A stretch of DNA of 64,000 nucleotides from Dasania phycosphaerae (GTDB taxonomy: Bacteria > Pseudomonadota > Gammaproteobacteria > Pseudomonadales > Dasaniaceae): the NCBI RefSeq assembly GCF_026891035.1, contig NZ_JAPTGG010000016.1, positions 1 through 64,000 on the forward strand, written 5' to 3'. Under the pieces are notes generated by a model that worked only from the letters and a program-made list of their open reading frames with translations, made no database searches and had not been told where the DNA came from. The position numbers and the translations under genes are program-made. Below, piece by piece: positions 1-8,267 of the stretch (positions are counted from its first letter, which is position 1; each line of letters starts with the position of its first letter).

Positions 1-119
1 GGACATGAGCAGTCAGATTATGCGTAGGATTTAATGGTTTTATGTAAAGTCCTGGAGACCTTTAGTCAGTGAAATCAAGGCCTCCAGCTTCTTGCTGTAC
101 ATAAAAACTTACCGCCCCA

Positions 120-486
120 AATATACCTTATGTGGTGCAGTACATAAGGTCTATCTCGGAAGATAAGCAAATTTTCTAGCGGATACGCTTAACGGGCGCT
201 GCCCTGGCCGGTGGCCTTCCCGCCCTCGCCGGTAGCAGGGTTGCAGCATAGCTACAGCCCTGTGAAAGGGTAATAAGGTTCGGCGCATCAAGGACTACTC
301 GGCTAACGCCTGTGTTCCTCCTTGACGCTGAAGTTTCATAACGAATCACACTGTGGTTATTGCAGTCTCAATAGCACGAGCAGCTACGCTGCCAACAAAT
401 AGGTATGACTTGAGAGCGTTGCCAGCAACAGTTGTTGCGTTAGTCAGTTATACCACCCCCTACGGGAGAAATGATTTCCCGTAGGG
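120..486. other. Non-coding, hairpin-rich region before the first gene
   Basis: No convincing open reading frame is seen in the first 510 bases, but several inverted repeats are. A perfect 9-bp dyad lies at 125-133/142-150. CCCTG at 202-206 plus CCGG at 208-211 can pair with CCGG 229-232 and CAGGG 236-240. The same CAGGG can instead pair with CCCTG at 258-262, so the two hairpins exclude each other. TCAAGGA at 288-294 pairs with TCCTTGA at 319-325, with flanking GCG/CGC. A 10-bp stem closes the region at 458-486. This could be a structured RNA or a long leader for the gene at 523. No known RNA family was recognised. Confidence 0.35.
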
Positions 487-508
487 ACATCTTTCTCTTT
501 TTTATTTA
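458..508 (+). terminator. Hairpin followed by a pyrimidine/T tract
   Basis: CCCTACGGGA (458-467) and TCCCGTAGGG (477-486) form a perfect 10-bp stem. A T-rich tail of mixed C and T follows about six bases later. It may terminate a transcript from the structured region upstream, or act as an attenuator before the gene starting at 523. The distance to the T run makes it imperfect as an intrinsic terminator. Confidence 0.4.
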
Positions 509-522
509 CGATGAGGAGAAAG

Positions 523-867
523 ATGATGGAGTATTTAGAAATGCGTGGTGCAGTAAAACTCAAATTTGATGCCGATAAGTCTGTTGTGTATTCTGTTCTT
601 GATAAGTTACGAGAAACAGAGTTTGTCGATGCAGGCTATATCGATATAGGCATTGAGAAAAACATTCTGAGTATTAGTGCCCAAGGCACAATTTCAGAAA
701 GTTACAGTACCCGTGCGTTGTTGACACGGCTGCAGGGCCAGTTGACAGAGACGTCGATGATAGGCGTTTCAAGCGTACGATGGGAAACCCTCGTGGTACT
801 GAAACACTGGCAGCCAACACTGGCTATGCGACTGGAAGCAACCGATCAACTGGTCTTTGCCAACTAA
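523..867 (+). CDS. Small protein of unknown function
   Basis: An open frame of about 114 residues, soluble, without signal peptide or membrane segment. I do not recognise the family. The frame opens at an ATG at 511, but AGGAG at 513-517 sits correctly for the ATGs at 523 or 526, so the start was placed at 523. A strong intrinsic terminator follows at 890-925, so it is probably a single-gene transcript, separate from the transfer operon that starts at 1054. Its position just before pilL suggests an ICE-borne accessory or regulatory gene, but nothing in the sequence shows a function. Confidence 0.55.
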   Translation: MMEYLEMRGAVKLKFDADKSVVYSVLDKLRETEFVDAGYIDIGIEKNILSISAQGTISESYSTRALLTRLQGQLTETSMIGVSSVRWETLVVLKHWQPTLAMRLEATDQLVFAN

Positions 868-889
868 GTTACTCTATAGCACCCATGAT

Positions 890-925
890 AAAGGCCTGGC
901 TCCCGCCAGACCTTTATTATTTTAA
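890..925 (+). terminator. Rho-independent terminator
   Basis: AAAGG-C-CTGGC and GCCAG-A-CCTTT (890-915) form an 11-position stem with one C/A mismatch and a four-base TCCC loop, followed by TTATTATTTT on the + strand. It lies 22 bases after the stop of the unknown gene at 523-867 and separates it from the transfer genes. Confidence 0.75.
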
Positions 926-1053
926 CTCTCGCCTCAAGATAAAAATCATCATCCTATTCTTTCTTTTTTCTGTGAAAGCTTTTCGCTGCTAATAACAGGC
1001 TGCTATCGATAATCTGGTGACCATTTTCAATCACTGGATGAAAGGCAGAAGTT

Positions 1054-1839
1054 ATGCAGGTTGTCATGTTTAATAAACGTGGGGTAGTTGCAGCGATAGT
1101 GTTTATTGTTGCATCAGCCACACAGGCAGATGCGCCGGATCGTCGTGTCTTTGAAAATCGCTATATGTCCGTCCAGGTTGGGGCGGAGCACGCCCAAACT
1201 TATTTATTACAAAGTATCATCGAGATACAAATACCGGAACGGTTTAAAACTGTTGGGGGATCATTGAATTATCTGTTAAAGCCGTATGGTTTTCAGATTG
1301 ATGATGATCCTGATTCGAATGAGCAGTACCTTTTGTTGATGTTGGCGCTACCCGAGCCGCATCGACAGCTAGGGCCAGTAACATTAATTGACGCGATAAC
1401 TGTGTTGGGAGGTGAAAGCTTTCAAGCTTTAATCAATCCTGTTAAACGCACAGTACGGTATCAACTCTGTGATGGGTTTGGTCAATTTGTGAGTGGTGAA
1501 GAATTGGCCAGCGCTAGAAAACAGTGGTTAGAAGAAAAAGAAAAGATCTCGCCATCGCTCACCGATGAAGAGTTTACCGTACTTGTAAAGCAAGGCGACA
1601 GCTTAAGCAGTATTGTTAACGAGCTTGATATCGCAGGTATAACAACCGATCAAACACTAGTTTATCTTTTTCAAGCGAATCCTCACGCCTTCGTGAGTAG
1701 CAATATGAATTACCTACTGGCTGGCGTGACATTGACGGTTCCGACTGTTGATCCTGAAACGTTGCTGACCGAATTTGAAGCCAGTCAGTTCGTTGATGAA
1801 CATTATCGTTTATGGATTCAGCGCGAGGTAACACCTTGA
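1054..1839 (+). CDS. PilL-like N-terminal protein of the conjugative element (TIGR03748-like)
   Basis: 261 residues with a hydrophobic N-terminal export signal at about residues 5-24. It has the PilL N-terminal type of sequence found at the head of PFGI-1-type transfer regions: a STN/secretin-associated-like region (residues 35-145, with motifs LLQSIIE and LNYLLKPYGF) and a LysM-like C-terminal stretch (KQGDSLSSIVNEL, around residues 185-200, and LLAGVTLTVP). The likely location is the periplasm, with a role in assembly of the pilus or envelope channel. Its last codons overlap the TTG start of the next gene, which indicates an operon. The assignment rests on motif reading and gene order. Confidence 0.7.
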   Translation: MQVVMFNKRGVVAAIVFIVASATQADAPDRRVFENRYMSVQVGAEHAQTYLLQSIIEIQIPERFKTVGGSLNYLLKPYGFQIDDDPDSNEQYLLLMLALPEPHRQLGPVTLIDAITVLGGESFQALINPVKRTVRYQLCDGFGQFVSGEELASARKQWLEEKEKISPSLTDEEFTVLVKQGDSLSSIVNELDIAGITTDQTLVYLFQANPHAFVSSNMNYLLAGVTLTVPTVDPETLLTEFEASQFVDEHYRLWIQREVTP

Positions 1840-2666
1840 ATAGCCAAACGACTTTTGCTATTGGGCTAGTTTTTCTTTCGTCTATCTCTACCACTTCGAT
1901 TGCGGATGCGGCTGATATTTTAACGAATTCCGCGCAAACGCCCAGCACAGAAACGCGGATTAGCTTAACCCTTGAGCTGAAGACTAAAGCGAATCACTGG
2001 GGGCTGGATGGGCGTGAGTATCAACGGTATCTCGATTTGATGCGTGGCCCGTTAGGGATATGGAATCCTGACATTGATCCATTGTTAGCCCTGGGTATGT
2101 TTGCAGAATCTACACAGCAGGAGCAGCGTTATGCTGAATTGTATGCTCAGCAGGAATTTAATTTAACTGAGCGGGCGTTGCAATTTCAGCAAGCTTACCG
2201 AGCAGCTTTCGAGCGATTGTATCCCAGCACCGCGATGCTAGATCAACGTTTGCTGTCGCCGTATTTAGCGCACCAACAACAAAAATCAGAGACGAGAGAA
2301 GCCAAACGATTAGCCCAAAAGCGCTTTGTCGAGGGTGACCGTCTGCTCCTGTTTGTTCCACCGAACTGTCGTCAGTGCTTGCCCGAGATAAACCTACTAA
2401 TAAGTCTATTGTCTGGCACTCAACAAAGTGGTGTCGATGTCTATATTCGTGATTCCCAAGATGATGAGGCCGTCAGAGTATGGGCAGCGGCACACGGTAT
2501 CAAAACTGAATGGCTGAATGATCAGCTATTAAGTCTGAATCGGGATGAAGGCCTACTGCAACGATTAATGAGTCAGTCCACTGCTTCACCGGCAGATGCT
2601 ATGCCGATTTTCTTAAAACGTAATGGACGTTTTTTTCAATTGAACAGGGAGAGTTTAGGGCTATGA
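1836..2666 (+). CDS. ICE transfer protein with thioredoxin-like CxxC domain (TIGR03759-like)
   Basis: I place the start at TTG 1836, which overlaps the pilL stop. GAGGT at 1825-1829 is well spaced for it, and translation then begins directly with a signal peptide (about residues 1-25); the in-frame ATG at 1812 would put eight polar residues before it. The product is about 276 residues. The C-terminal half carries FVPPNCRQCLPEIN, a thioredoxin-fold CxxC motif, followed by DVYIRDSQDDEAV. The family occurs only in PFGI-1-type elements, between PilL and the transglycosylase. The likely role is a periplasmic accessory of pilus assembly, perhaps in disulfide handling. That role is an inference. Confidence 0.7.
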   Translation: MNSQTTFAIGLVFLSSISTTSIADAADILTNSAQTPSTETRISLTLELKTKANHWGLDGREYQRYLDLMRGPLGIWNPDIDPLLALGMFAESTQQEQRYAELYAQQEFNLTERALQFQQAYRAAFERLYPSTAMLDQRLLSPYLAHQQQKSETREAKRLAQKRFVEGDRLLLFVPPNCRQCLPEINLLISLLSGTQQSGVDVYIRDSQDDEAVRVWAAAHGIKTEWLNDQLLSLNRDEGLLQRLMSQSTASPADAMPIFLKRNGRFFQLNRESLGL

Positions 2667-3199
2667 ATCACTGCTTGCTTAAACCGTGGATTGCCGGGGT
2701 TGCATTAATGCAGTCTGTTACCACGGTTGCATTGGAGAACATACCGGTGGCCTATCTAATTGTTGCCAAGAGTTACCATGTGCCTGTGGATATTCTCTAT
2801 GCGATGGCGCTGGCAGAAAGTGGTACGCATTATCGTGGTGAGGCCACGCCGTGGCCATGGGCGCTGAACATTGATGGCCAAAGTGTGTTTTGCGAATCTC
2901 AGCAAGATGCCGTTTACCGAGTTTCGCAAGCTATCCGGCACGAACAGTCTGTCGATATCGGATTGATGCAGGTTAACTGGCGATGGCACCGACAGCGTTT
3001 TTCCACTATTGATGAATCACTGGTACCTATCAAAAACCTCAGTGTCGGAGCTGCAATCCTGTACGAGCAGTTTGAGCGCACTAACGATTGGTGGGAGGCG
3101 GTAGGGCGCTACCATGATCCCGGTCAGGATAGGGCATCGCTAGATAGCGCTCAGCGTTATCGAGAGCGGGTAAAGCAGCGCTGGCAGGAGTGGTTCTAA
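2663..3199 (+). CDS. Lytic transglycosylase (SLT-type) of the transfer region
   Basis: 178 residues with a short N-terminal signal. The goose-lysozyme-like SLT fold is indicated by ILYAMALAESG (catalytic Glu about residue 53), IGLMQVNWRWH (about residues 100-110) and NLSVGAAILYEQF (about 122-134), the usual E-S, GLMQ and N-x3-G-x2-L motifs. It should cut peptidoglycan glycan strands locally so that the conjugation apparatus can cross the wall. It overlaps the preceding gene by four bases (ATGA) and the following gene by one base (TAATG). Such small specialised transglycosylases are standard in type IV secretion clusters. Confidence 0.85.
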   Translation: MNHCLLKPWIAGVALMQSVTTVALENIPVAYLIVAKSYHVPVDILYAMALAESGTHYRGEATPWPWALNIDGQSVFCESQQDAVYRVSQAIRHEQSVDIGLMQVNWRWHRQRFSTIDESLVPIKNLSVGAAILYEQFERTNDWWEAVGRYHDPGQDRASLDSAQRYRERVKQRWQEWF

Positions 3200-3693
3200 T
3201 GCGAGGGCTGATCGGAATCATGTGTTTTTTGTTATGTGTGGGTGTTGATGCCAGAGAGCCGCTGACAGTGATTTATGACTCGGGCGATACCTTGTCGCTT
3301 GAGCCTTACTTGCCGAAACGCGCACCACGAGAAGAGGTCACACTTCAGGAAAAGAAAGATCAATTGCCTTTCAATCTGCCGATCACCACGCCCTCGATGC
3401 AGTCGGGTAAGGTCACGGTCACCCCTAAAGCGCTGCGCTATTTGCAGCGCCCCTTGTTTCTTGTCGGGGCGGATCAGGATTCGCGGGACTGGCTGGTCGA
3501 AAAGCGCGAACAGCTTATCCGTATCGGTGCGGTTGGCCTGTTGGTTGAAGCCACAACTCAGAAAGACGTAGAAGCGGTCTTAGCAGTTGCCGAAGGGCTT
3601 CGTCTGGTGCCCGCCTCAGCCGAGGGCTTCGCCACGCGACTGGGTTTGACTCACTACCCGATCTTGCTATCTAAAGAGGGATGGGAGCAATGA
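3199..3693 (+). CDS. ICE transfer protein, TIGR03765-like (PFL_4695 type)
   Basis: 164 residues with a cleavable signal peptide (residues 1-19, ending VDA-RE). The ATG at 3199 shares its A with the stop of the transglycosylase gene, and GGAG at 3187-3190 precedes it; an upstream GTG frame is less likely. The C-terminal half (RPLFLVGADQDSRDWL through RLGLTHYPIL) is the conserved signature I associate with TIGR03765, a family confined to PFGI-1-type elements directly upstream of traD. It is probably a periplasmic partner of the mating apparatus. Its biochemical role is unknown. Confidence 0.72.
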   Translation: MRGLIGIMCFLLCVGVDAREPLTVIYDSGDTLSLEPYLPKRAPREEVTLQEKKDQLPFNLPITTPSMQSGKVTVTPKALRYLQRPLFLVGADQDSRDWLVEKREQLIRIGAVGLLVEATTQKDVEAVLAVAEGLRLVPASAEGFATRLGLTHYPILLSKEGWEQ

Positions 3694-5744
3694 CAGACCG
3701 TTATGAAATAGAGGTATTATTACGTCCTCCTGCCGAACTGTCGTCAGCGATAGTGGCACTAAGTTGTGCAGGCATTGTGTTAGCTGCACGGCAAACCTTG
3801 ATGATGACGCCATCGGTTGCCCTATTCAGCGCGGGGTGTTTGGGGGGAATAGGGTTATGGCGTGGTCGCCAAGCCTGGCGAATTATGCAGTACCAGCGCC
3901 ACCTCAAGCGCAGCCCGCGTTATGTCATGTCGTCGTCACAAGTGCCGGTGAGTCGGTCGGTGTTGTTTTTGGGGCGAGGCTTTCGCTGGAATCAGGCACA
4001 TACCGAACGGCTTTATGCGGCCCGCGATAAACGGGCTGAGCGTTATCTGCAGCCTGGTGTAATCAAACAATGGGTTCGTCGTAAAGAAATTGAATGGGAG
4101 CATACGCCCCTATTGCAAATAATTACGCGATGGACTGCCCAAGATTCCCCTCTGAATCCCGTTCGTCCGCCTCCGGCTATAGGGGGCGATGCCGTTATTC
4201 ACGGCGTCGGGATCAGAGGGGAAACCAATGCCACTATGCCGCTCAGTGATCGAGTGGGGCATATGGTGGTGATTGCCCGCACCCGGCACGGCAAAACGAG
4301 GCTGGCCGAAGTGCTAACCACCCAGGATATACGACGCGGCAATAACTGCGTCATTGTGTTAGACCCCAAGGGTGATGCGGACTATCTCAAACGCATCTAC
4401 GTTGAGTCCCAAAAAGCGGGGCGTGAATTGATTATCTTTCATCTGGGTTATCCCGAGCTGAGTGCCCGTTACAATGCTATTGGTTCTTTTTCTCGTATTA
4501 CCGAAGTCGCCACCCGAATCGCTAGCCAGTTACCGGGCGAAGGTGAGGCCAGTGCCTTTAAAGAGTTCGCTTGGCAATTTATTAATGTCATTGCCGTGGC
4601 GTTGGTGGCGATGGGGGAAACACCGGATTACCTGAAAATACGTCGCTATATCACCGACATTGATGCGCTGTTGATTCTCTATGGTCGACACTGGCTGGCC
4701 GAAAATGGCCCCGAAGATTGGCAGGATGAGCTAGGAGAATTACAGGACAGTATTAATCTTAAATCACTGCCGCGTATTGATCAGGGTAAAGATCTTGAAG
4801 CTGTGGCGATGGTTCGCTATCTCAATGCCCATGTGACGTTTGATCAGGTGTTAGAAGGCTTAATTTCAGCCTTTCGCTACGACCGCGAATACTTCCTGAA
4901 AATCACCGTATCCATCAAGCCATTTTTGGAAAAACTGACCACCGGTAATATCGCCTCCATTCTGGCACCCGATAAGGCTAACGCCGAAGATCAGCGGCCA
5001 GTGTTGGAGTGGGCACAAGCCATACGCTCTAATGCGGTTGTCTATGTGGGTTTAGATGCACTCACTGACCCTGAAGTGGCCAGCGCCGTAGGCGCATCCA
5101 TGTTTAGTGACCTGACCAGCCTAGCAGGCCATATTTATAAACACGGTATAGAGCCAGTCAATACTCGTCAGCAGACTAAACGCCCGCCCGATGTTGTGAT
5201 TCACGGTGATGAGTTCTCCGATTTGATTGGGCCGCAATTTAAAACTCTAATCAATAAAAGTGGTGGTGCTGGCTACCAGCTGAACTTGTACACCCAAACC
5301 TGGAGTGATCCGATTGCCGAGTTAGGCAGTGAAGCCAAAGCCGGGCAGTTAGCCGGTAATATCGGCACCATGCTGATTATGGGGGTTAAGGAAGTGGCTA
5401 CCTGTGAGATGTTCACCAAGCAGCTGCCGGAAGTTAGCGTCAGTGAAATTATGGCGGTATCGGGTGTCACTGACAATGAGGATGCCGCTGGCGGTTTTAC
5501 CTCTAACAATCAGGATCGAGTGAGTATCAGCCGTGTACCGATGATTTCTCCCGCCGATATTGTTGCGCTCCCCAAAGGGCAGGCATTCGTCCTACTTAGA
5601 GGCAGTGAGCTGTGGAAAATCCGTATTCCCATGCCGTCCAAAACAGATGATCAGGAACTACCAGACGACTTGGGCGACATGCTCCAGCATATGCGGCGCA
5701 GCTATACCTCAGTAGTGGATTGGCCCAATTATTATGGTAGATAG
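3690..5744 (+). CDS. traD: TraD-type coupling ATPase (TIGR03743-like)
   Basis: 684 residues from the ATG at 3690, which overlaps the previous stop (ATGA); GGGAG at 3683-3687 supports it over the ATG at 3681. There are two N-terminal membrane segments (about 20-60), then the VirD4/TraD ATPase core: the P-loop region ARTRHGKT at 196-203, Walker B VIVLDPKGD around 219-227, and a later HGDEFSDLIGP. The protein would bind the relaxosome at the inner membrane and pump the DNA strand into the type IV channel. The first P-loop residue is Ala rather than the usual Gly, while the essential GKT is intact. It lies in the same operon as the upstream transfer genes. Confidence 0.88.
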   Translation: MTDRYEIEVLLRPPAELSSAIVALSCAGIVLAARQTLMMTPSVALFSAGCLGGIGLWRGRQAWRIMQYQRHLKRSPRYVMSSSQVPVSRSVLFLGRGFRWNQAHTERLYAARDKRAERYLQPGVIKQWVRRKEIEWEHTPLLQIITRWTAQDSPLNPVRPPPAIGGDAVIHGVGIRGETNATMPLSDRVGHMVVIARTRHGKTRLAEVLTTQDIRRGNNCVIVLDPKGDADYLKRIYVESQKAGRELIIFHLGYPELSARYNAIGSFSRITEVATRIASQLPGEGEASAFKEFAWQFINVIAVALVAMGETPDYLKIRRYITDIDALLILYGRHWLAENGPEDWQDELGELQDSINLKSLPRIDQGKDLEAVAMVRYLNAHVTFDQVLEGLISAFRYDREYFLKITVSIKPFLEKLTTGNIASILAPDKANAEDQRPVLEWAQAIRSNAVVYVGLDALTDPEVASAVGASMFSDLTSLAGHIYKHGIEPVNTRQQTKRPPDVVIHGDEFSDLIGPQFKTLINKSGGAGYQLNLYTQTWSDPIAELGSEAKAGQLAGNIGTMLIMGVKEVATCEMFTKQLPEVSVSEIMAVSGVTDNEDAAGGFTSNNQDRVSISRVPMISPADIVALPKGQAFVLLRGSELWKIRIPMPSKTDDQELPDDLGDMLQHMRRSYTSVVDWPNYYGR

Positions 5745-5776
5745 CCACTATGGCCGATAGGCAGAGGTGAAAACCC

Positions 5777-6505
5777 ATGGCCAAGCCGCAACAGTACCAG
5801 CCCCCCAGAAGAAAAGAACCTGGTCTTCTAGGCAACTTAATTTCAGCACTGGCTCAGTTGGTGGTTTGGTTAATCATTAGTCTAATGCTGTCGATCACCA
5901 TCGAGTGGGTAGGTATGGTCTGGTTCTGGCCAGAGCAGGGTAGTGAGCACGCCAAAGCGGTACTAGCCACTGATCAGGCCTATCTTAACCAGCAGTTGTA
6001 CGACCAATCCATCGTAATAAAAAATGATATTGTTGCCACTACCCATCAAGCGGTAACGTGGATAGCCCAGCAATCCTGGTTCGAAACGATTATTCAATCA
6101 GTACCCAGTGCTTCAACGGGTAGCTTCGGAGTATTTCAGGAGTGGGTGTATGACAGCTATCAGCGATACCGTGACTACCTACAAGCATCAACCTACGTCA
6201 CGCAAACTTTCGTAATTCGGTTGGCGTTAATTCTATTTTCGCTGCCCATTTTCGTAATCGCAGCACTGGTAGGTGGTGTTGATGGCTTAGTAGAGCGGGA
6301 TCTTAGACGCTGGGGTGGCGGACGGGAGAGTAGCAATGTTTTCAATCTAGCTAGAAGATCAATTGTGCCTGCGTTTGTAGCGGCTTGTGTGGTCTATATC
6401 AGTTTGCCGTTTAGTATTAGTCCGGTGGTTGTCATACTGCCCTTTGCCTGCCTGTTGGGAATGGCTGTTCGTATAGCGTTTGAGCGATTAAAGAAGTACT
6501 TCTAA
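5777..6505 (+). CDS. ICE membrane protein, TIGR03747-like (PFL_4697 type)
   Basis: 242 residues. Hydrophobic helices lie at about 20-48, 142-170 and 195-235, with a long extracytoplasmic loop rich in Gln and Tyr between the first two and a basic LVERDLRRWGGGRESS loop before the last pair. This layout and the position straight after traD match the TIGR03747 family of conjugative-element membrane proteins, probably an inner-membrane partner of the coupling protein. AGAGGTGA lies eight bases before the ATG. It is the last gene of the first transfer block; a 220-base spacer and cargo follow. Confidence 0.75.
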   Translation: MAKPQQYQPPRRKEPGLLGNLISALAQLVVWLIISLMLSITIEWVGMVWFWPEQGSEHAKAVLATDQAYLNQQLYDQSIVIKNDIVATTHQAVTWIAQQSWFETIIQSVPSASTGSFGVFQEWVYDSYQRYRDYLQASTYVTQTFVIRLALILFSLPIFVIAALVGGVDGLVERDLRRWGGGRESSNVFNLARRSIVPAFVAACVVYISLPFSISPVVVILPFACLLGMAVRIAFERLKKYF

Positions 6506-6699
6506 TGTGAGCGCCTGGTTCTGAATGGCAGGAATTTTACGCATTCAGAGGGTTTTGCTCATAACTAAGATTTATTTTGTGGACGGCTTGACACTGAATT
6601 GCCTCAATAGCGATCTAAAGTCTTTGAATTGATTGGGTTTTTCTTGGATTTAACCTCATTCCTACTATATTCTGTATTTTTTATAAACAACTGGATAAG

Positions 6700-6719
6700 A
6701 TACGCCAGTGGCGTATAAT
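6700..6719 (+). promoter_or_regulatory. HigA-type operator overlapping the toxin promoter -10
   Basis: A perfect dyad ATACGCC-AGT-GGCGTAT spans 6700-6716, and its right arm overlaps TATAAT at 6714-6719. Transcription would begin near 6725-6727, so repressor bound here would cover the -10. No good -35 is seen at 17 bp. The toxin ATG is at 6728. This is the standard autoregulation layout of a toxin-antitoxin operon. The remainder of the 6506-6727 spacer holds only an 8-bp inverted repeat (6520-6527/6542-6549), a possible weak end signal for the upstream block. Confidence 0.65.
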
Positions 6720-6727
6720 TTGCGCTA

Positions 6728-7039
6728 ATGGTTATTGTAGAAACCACGGTATTTACCAGGCTCATTCAGGAATTGATGAGCGATGATGAATATAAGGATT
6801 TGCAGGAAGCTTTAGTGAATCGGCCTGGCTTAGGCGACCTTATTAAAGGCTCAGGTGGTCTTCGAAAGGTTCGTTGGAGCTTGGGAGGCACAGGTAAGAG
6901 CGGTGGTGTTCGCGCTATCTATTACTGGGTGGTGAACGATGATCATATTCGCATGCTGTATGTTTACCCAAAGGGTAAGCAGGCAAACCTGACTAAGGCT
7001 CAGGTTGCGCAGTTAAAAGCCATTGTTGAGGGTTGGTGA
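6728..7039 (+). CDS. higB: HigB-2/RelE-family toxin
   Basis: 103 residues of the RelE/ParE-like fold: VETTVFTRLIQELMSDDEY at the N-terminus, GLGDLIKGSGGLRKVRW in the middle and GGVRAIYYWV, then MLYVYPKGKQANLT at the C-terminus. This pattern is typical of HigB-2 type mRNA interferases, which cleave mRNA on the ribosome. The antitoxin gene begins two bases after the stop. The start codon is within a few bases of the expected transcript start, so the message may be leaderless. The pair likely stabilises the ICE in its host. The exact subfamily (HigB versus the toxin partner of NadS-like regulators) is uncertain. Confidence 0.85.
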   Translation: MVIVETTVFTRLIQELMSDDEYKDLQEALVNRPGLGDLIKGSGGLRKVRWSLGGTGKSGGVRAIYYWVVNDDHIRMLYVYPKGKQANLTKAQVAQLKAIVEGW

Positions 7040-7041
7040 TT

Positions 7042-7332
7042 ATGGAAAAAAAACTATTTGATGAGCTGTTGGCCAGCGTCCAGCAAATGGATGGTATCGT
7101 CAAAGGCAAGAAAAAATCGTCCCGCAGTTTTGACTTTCCAGAGCCTCAAGTAAAAGCGATTCGTGAACGCTTAGGCGTATCCCAAGATAAATTTGCAATG
7201 CTTTTAGGGGTTAGCAAACGTACGGTTGAAAATTGGGAGCAAGGTCGTCGTCACCCGACTGGTGCTGCGCGGTCTTTATTGCGAATTGTTGAGGCTGATC
7301 CGGAGCATGCTTTGCAGGCGTTGAGTGCATAA
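7042..7332 (+). CDS. higA: HigA/NadS-like antitoxin with XRE helix-turn-helix
   Basis: 96 residues from the ATG at 7042, two bases after the toxin stop; an in-frame TTG at 7033 is less likely. The C-terminal two thirds form an XRE-type helix-turn-helix: IRERLGVSQDKFAMLLGVSKRTVENWEQGRRHPTG, about residues 37-72. The N-terminal 30 residues would wrap the toxin. The protein should neutralise HigB and repress the pair from the dyad at 6700-6716. Its distance from the next gene (146 bases) suggests the pair is a separate transcription unit from the helicase/ubiquitin genes. Confidence 0.85.
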   Translation: MEKKLFDELLASVQQMDGIVKGKKKSSRSFDFPEPQVKAIRERLGVSQDKFAMLLGVSKRTVENWEQGRRHPTGAARSLLRIVEADPEHALQALSA

Positions 7333-7443
7333 ATTAATAAAAATTTTCTAATGACTGTTGTCGGCCCAAAGCGGACATTATCAAAGCTGTCTCCAGAATT
7401 TCCTATTTCTGAATAGAGTACTATCAAGAGATAATTAAGTTGT

Positions 7444-7461
7444 TATCTACCTAATTAGATA
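7444..7461. promoter_or_regulatory. Possible operator before the sigma-like gene
   Basis: TATCTA-cctaat-TAGATA (7444-7449/7456-7461) is a 6-bp dyad 17 bases upstream of the ATG at 7479, within an A/T-rich 146-base spacer. It could be a regulator site or part of the promoter for the following gene cluster. The evidence is the dyad and its position only. Confidence 0.25.
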
Positions 7462-7478
7462 TTAAGAGACACTCGAGA

Positions 7479-8267
7479 ATGGTAATACCGCTCAAGAAAA
7501 CAACGCAAGAAGGTGAGCCCTACCAGCGGCGCACCGAAATTGAACAGGCGCTAAGCGCACTCGATGGCCTCGCGCCCGATCAGTTGGTCGAACGCCTCAC
7601 ATGCACCCAGCAGGCTGTGCCTTTTGAAGTGTTAATCTACTTTCTGCGTCACACCGAGTTAGAGCTGGGGTCAGAGCACCTAGAGCCGATTTTTCGCACC
7701 TTTTATGGGCGGCTTGAAGCCGCGTTGCGGAAAGTGGTATCTGAGGCTTGGATTGATTACGCCGTGGCCATTCGCGAAGAGCTTTCTGAGCGGATTGTGG
7801 AAATGATTGCGAAGGATCGAGACTCTCAGGAGGACAAAATGTACTACTGGGAGGTCAATTTCAATCATGCTCTTAGCAACTTGTGCACGGATGTACTGAG
7901 AAAACATGGTCCAGCACGTGAAACCGATCCCCTGATCAATGCTAGACCATTGACGGAGGAGAGCGACAGCGGGGAGGAAGTCAGCCAAGAGGTTGACATT
8001 GCAGCTGCCGAATTTATTAACTCAAATCCGTCAAAAATGGACGATGTCGCTTTCCGGTTGCGGCTAATGGACGCGATTAACGAACTACCGGAGGATGAGC
8101 GGCGTGCAGTTGGGTTGCGGTGGCAGGGAATGCCGATCGAGTCACAAGACCCGAAAGTCGAGACCATTGCGAAAGCATTAGAATGCACGGAAAGGACGGT
8201 ACGCAACCGGTTAAAACGTGCTATCGAAAAACTGCGAGTCTTGTTGCAGGCGGAGGAACTACAATGA
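7479..8267 (+). CDS. Sigma-70-like regulator with C-terminal region 4 HTH
   Basis: 262 residues. The C-terminal 65 residues read as sigma region 4 or a related HTH: INELPEDERRAVGLRW, then ETIAKALECTERTVRNRLKRAIEKLRVLL (about residues 197-257). The N-terminal 190 residues are acidic and helical (ELSERIVEMIAKDRDSQEDK) without a clear region 2, so this may be a divergent sigma factor or a sigma-like regulator. It overlaps the next gene by four bases (ATGA) and heads the cluster ending in the helicase and ubiquitin-like genes. It is a likely dedicated regulator of that cluster. Confidence 0.65.
   Translation: MVIPLKKTTQEGEPYQRRTEIEQALSALDGLAPDQLVERLTCTQQAVPFEVLIYFLRHTELELGSEHLEPIFRTFYGRLEAALRKVVSEAWIDYAVAIREELSERIVEMIAKDRDSQEDKMYYWEVNFNHALSNLCTDVLRKHGPARETDPLINARPLTEESDSGEEVSQEVDIAAAEFINSNPSKMDDVAFRLRLMDAINELPEDERRAVGLRWQGMPIESQDPKVETIAKALECTERTVRNRLKRAIEKLRVLLQAEELQ

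Noticed and set aside
8120..8263. Longer frame upstream of the small regulator gene
   Set aside because: It lies inside the sigma-like gene. The ATG at 8264 overlaps that gene's stop in the ATGA style and has GGAGG upstream.
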